Source: JBCCOW01 sp038749105
GTDB taxonomy: Bacteria; Planctomycetota; Phycisphaerae; Phycisphaerales; Phycisphaeraceae
NCBI GenBank assembly: GCA_038749105.1
Contig: JBCDIM010000001.1
Coordinates: forward strand, 100,757 to 164,756
DNA: 64,000 nucleotides
Reading direction: 5' to 3'
Numbering within the stretch: position 1 is the stretch's first letter; each line of letters begins with the position of its first letter. Below, piece by piece: positions 62,682 through 64,000 of the stretch. A model generated the notes under the pieces. The model searched no databases. It had not been told where the DNA came from and worked only from the letters and a program-made list of their open reading frames with translations. Made by a program: the position numbers and the translations under genes.

Positions 62682-64000
62682 ATGGACACCTTCGTCATCA
62701 ACGGCGGCCGACCCCTCCGCGGCACCGTCCGCATCAACGGCTCCAAAAACGCCGCGCTGCCCCTCATGGCCGCGGCCCTCCTCACCGACCACCCGCTCAC
62801 CCTCCAGGGCGTCCCCGACCTCGCCGACACCCGTAACATGTCGCGCCTGCTCAAACGCCTCGGCATCGACGTCACCCACACCCCCCCGGAAGATCAGCAG
62901 CCCAGCAGCCTCAATCTCTCGCCGCACGACCCCAGCCCCACCGCCGCCCCCTACGACATCGTCCGCACCATGCGGGCCGGCATCTGCGTCCTCGGCCCCA
63001 TGCTCGCCAAACGCCGCGCCGCCCGCGTCTCCATGCCCGGCGGCTGCGCCATCGGCGACCGCCCCGTCGACCTCCACCTCCGTGGCCTCCGCGCCCTCGG
63101 GGCTGAGATCCACCTCGAAGCCGGCGATATCGTCGCCACCACCCCCCGCGGCGGACAAGACCCCCTACAAGCCGCCCACGTCTTCCTCGGCGGGCCCAAC
63201 GGCTCCACCGTCCTCGGCACCGCCAACGTCCTCTCCGCCGCCACCCTCGCCCAGGGCACCACCATCATCGAGGCCGCCGCCTGCGAGCCCGAGATCGTCG
63301 ACCTCGCCAATCTCCTCCGGGCCATGGGCGCCAATATCACCGGCGATGGCTCGCCCTGCATCATCGTCGAAGGCGTCGATGAACTCACCGGCGCCGACGC
63401 ATACCCCGTCATGCCCGACCGCATCGAGGCCGGCACCTACGTCATGGCCGCCGCCATCACCAACGGCGAGGTCACCCTCGAGAACTTCCCCCTCGACTCC
63501 CTCACCGCCGCCCTCGACCGCCTCACCCACATCGGCGTCAACGTCGAGCCTGAAACGGATACCGACACCAGCCCGGGCAACTACCCCACCGTCCGCGTCC
63601 TCTCCCCACGCCGCCTCAACCCCACCCAGGTCACGACGCAGCCCCACCCCGGCTTCCCCACCGACCTCCAAGCTCAGATCATGGCCCTGCTCACCCTCGC
63701 CGACGGCAACGCCATCATCACCGAAAAGATCTTCCCCGACCGCTTCCTCCACGTCGCCGAACTCCTCCGCATGGGCGCCAACATCACCCGCGTCGGCCCC
63801 TCCGCCATGGTCACCGGCACCCGCGAACTCGTCGGCGCCCCCGTCATGGCCTCCGACCTCCGCGCCTCCGCCGGCCTCGTCCTCGCCGGCCTCGCCGCCC
63901 AAGGCACCACCACCATCAACCGCGTCTACCACCTCGACCGCGGCTACCACAAGATGGAGCTCACCCTCCAATCCCTCGGCGCCGACATCCAACGCGTCGA
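62682..64000 (+). CDS. murA: UDP-N-acetylglucosamine 1-carboxyvinyltransferase, 3'-truncated by the window edge
   Basis: Start at 62682 (MDTFVINGGRPLRGTVRING); about 439 residues are visible and the frame is open at the window end, so nearly the whole of the usual 420-450 residues is present. NGSKNAALPLMAA has the Lys-Asn that binds UDP-GlcNAc. MPGGCAIGDRPVDLHLRGL carries the catalytic Cys (the fosfomycin target) and the R-P-x-D-L-H motif. FPTDLQAQIMALLTLADG and HLDRGYHKMELTLQSLGA follow as in the family. The enzyme makes the first committed step of peptidoglycan synthesis. Confidence 0.96.
   Translation, partial: MDTFVINGGRPLRGTVRINGSKNAALPLMAAALLTDHPLTLQGVPDLADTRNMSRLLKRLGIDVTHTPPEDQQPSSLNLSPHDPSPTAAPYDIVRTMRAGICVLGPMLAKRRAARVSMPGGCAIGDRPVDLHLRGLRALGAEIHLEAGDIVATTPRGGQDPLQAAHVFLGGPNGSTVLGTANVLSAATLAQGTTIIEAAACEPEIVDLANLLRAMGANITGDGSPCIIVEGVDELTGADAYPVMPDRIEAGTYVMAAAITNGEVTLENFPLDSLTAALDRLTHIGVNVEPETDTDTSPGNYPTVRVLSPRRLNPTQVTTQPHPGFPTDLQAQIMALLTLADGNAIITEKIFPDRFLHVAELLRMGANITRVGPSAMVTGTRELVGAPVMASDLRASAGLVLAGLAAQGTTTINRVYHLDRGYHKMELTLQSLGADIQRV

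Overview
The window looks like a chromosomal piece of a marine member of the Planctomycetota, most likely class Phycisphaerae. The DNA is GC-rich. It carries four secreted proteins ending in a PEP-CTERM signal and four pseudopilin genes with an FTLIELLVVISI-type N-terminus and an H-x(9-11)-DG motif. Around them are a GH29-like fucosidase, a sulfatase, GH42/GHL6-like hydrolases, a BNR-type polysaccharide-active protein, Gfo/Idh and hydroxyacid dehydrogenases, LacI regulators and an SSS symporter. This is the usual planctomycete toolkit for sulfated algal polysaccharides. All assignments come from reading the sequence; no searches were run.

Left flank (1-14.8 kb): a 5'-truncated parallel beta-helix protein, a dead IS5-family copy, an alpha-L-fucosidase, a pseudopilin, a DapB-like dehydrogenase, a PEP-CTERM protein and a small secreted protein. 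Then comes a compact module: gamma-glutamyltransferase 1 (minus strand), a divergent NtrC-type sigma-54 activator that lacks the receiver phospho-aspartate, an NhaC-type antiporter and gamma-glutamyltransferase 2. Near-identical sigma-54-like -24/-12 elements precede GGT1 and the antiporter.

Carbohydrate region (15-32 kb): two LacI-controlled clusters. The first reads LacI, PEP-CTERM protein, pseudopilin, GH42-like hydrolase, then a deletion scar joining a broken hydrolase to the tail of a symporter. The second is a minus-strand operon (pseudopilin, 2-hydroxyacid dehydrogenase, secreted protein, SSS symporter), divergent from a LacI gene that leads into a large LamG/discoidin/BNR protein.

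Rhs region (32-44 kb): a 2276-residue Rhs protein with an internal LamG domain and an AT-rich tip, a lipoprotein directly behind it, then a displaced orphan Rhs C-terminal cassette with its own small partner gene. These are separated by one truncated and one complete IS5-like copy and by repeats of the REP/RAYT type.

Integrative element (44.05-57.09 kb): the intact initiator tRNA-Met (57045-57118, minus strand) is followed by a tyrosine integrase. A perfect 43-bp copy of the tRNA 3' part at 44050 marks the far end. Inside are the integrase, a 643-residue protein fusing an ABC/OLD-type ATPase to a TOPRIM/DUF4435-like domain (resembling a single-gene PARIS defence system), an excisionase-like gene, an HUH replication protein, three small genes, and a block with a TPR pseudo-phosphatase, a PEP-CTERM protein and a pseudopilin. 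Further tRNA 3' fragments at 51051 (diverged) and 14986 (42 of 43 identical) indicate repeated integration at this tRNA.

Right flank (57.2-64 kb): a Gfo/Idh/MocA oxidoreductase, a heparan-N-sulfatase-like sulfatase in tandem with a GHL6-type hydrolase, adenine phosphoribosyltransferase, and murA, cut by the window end.
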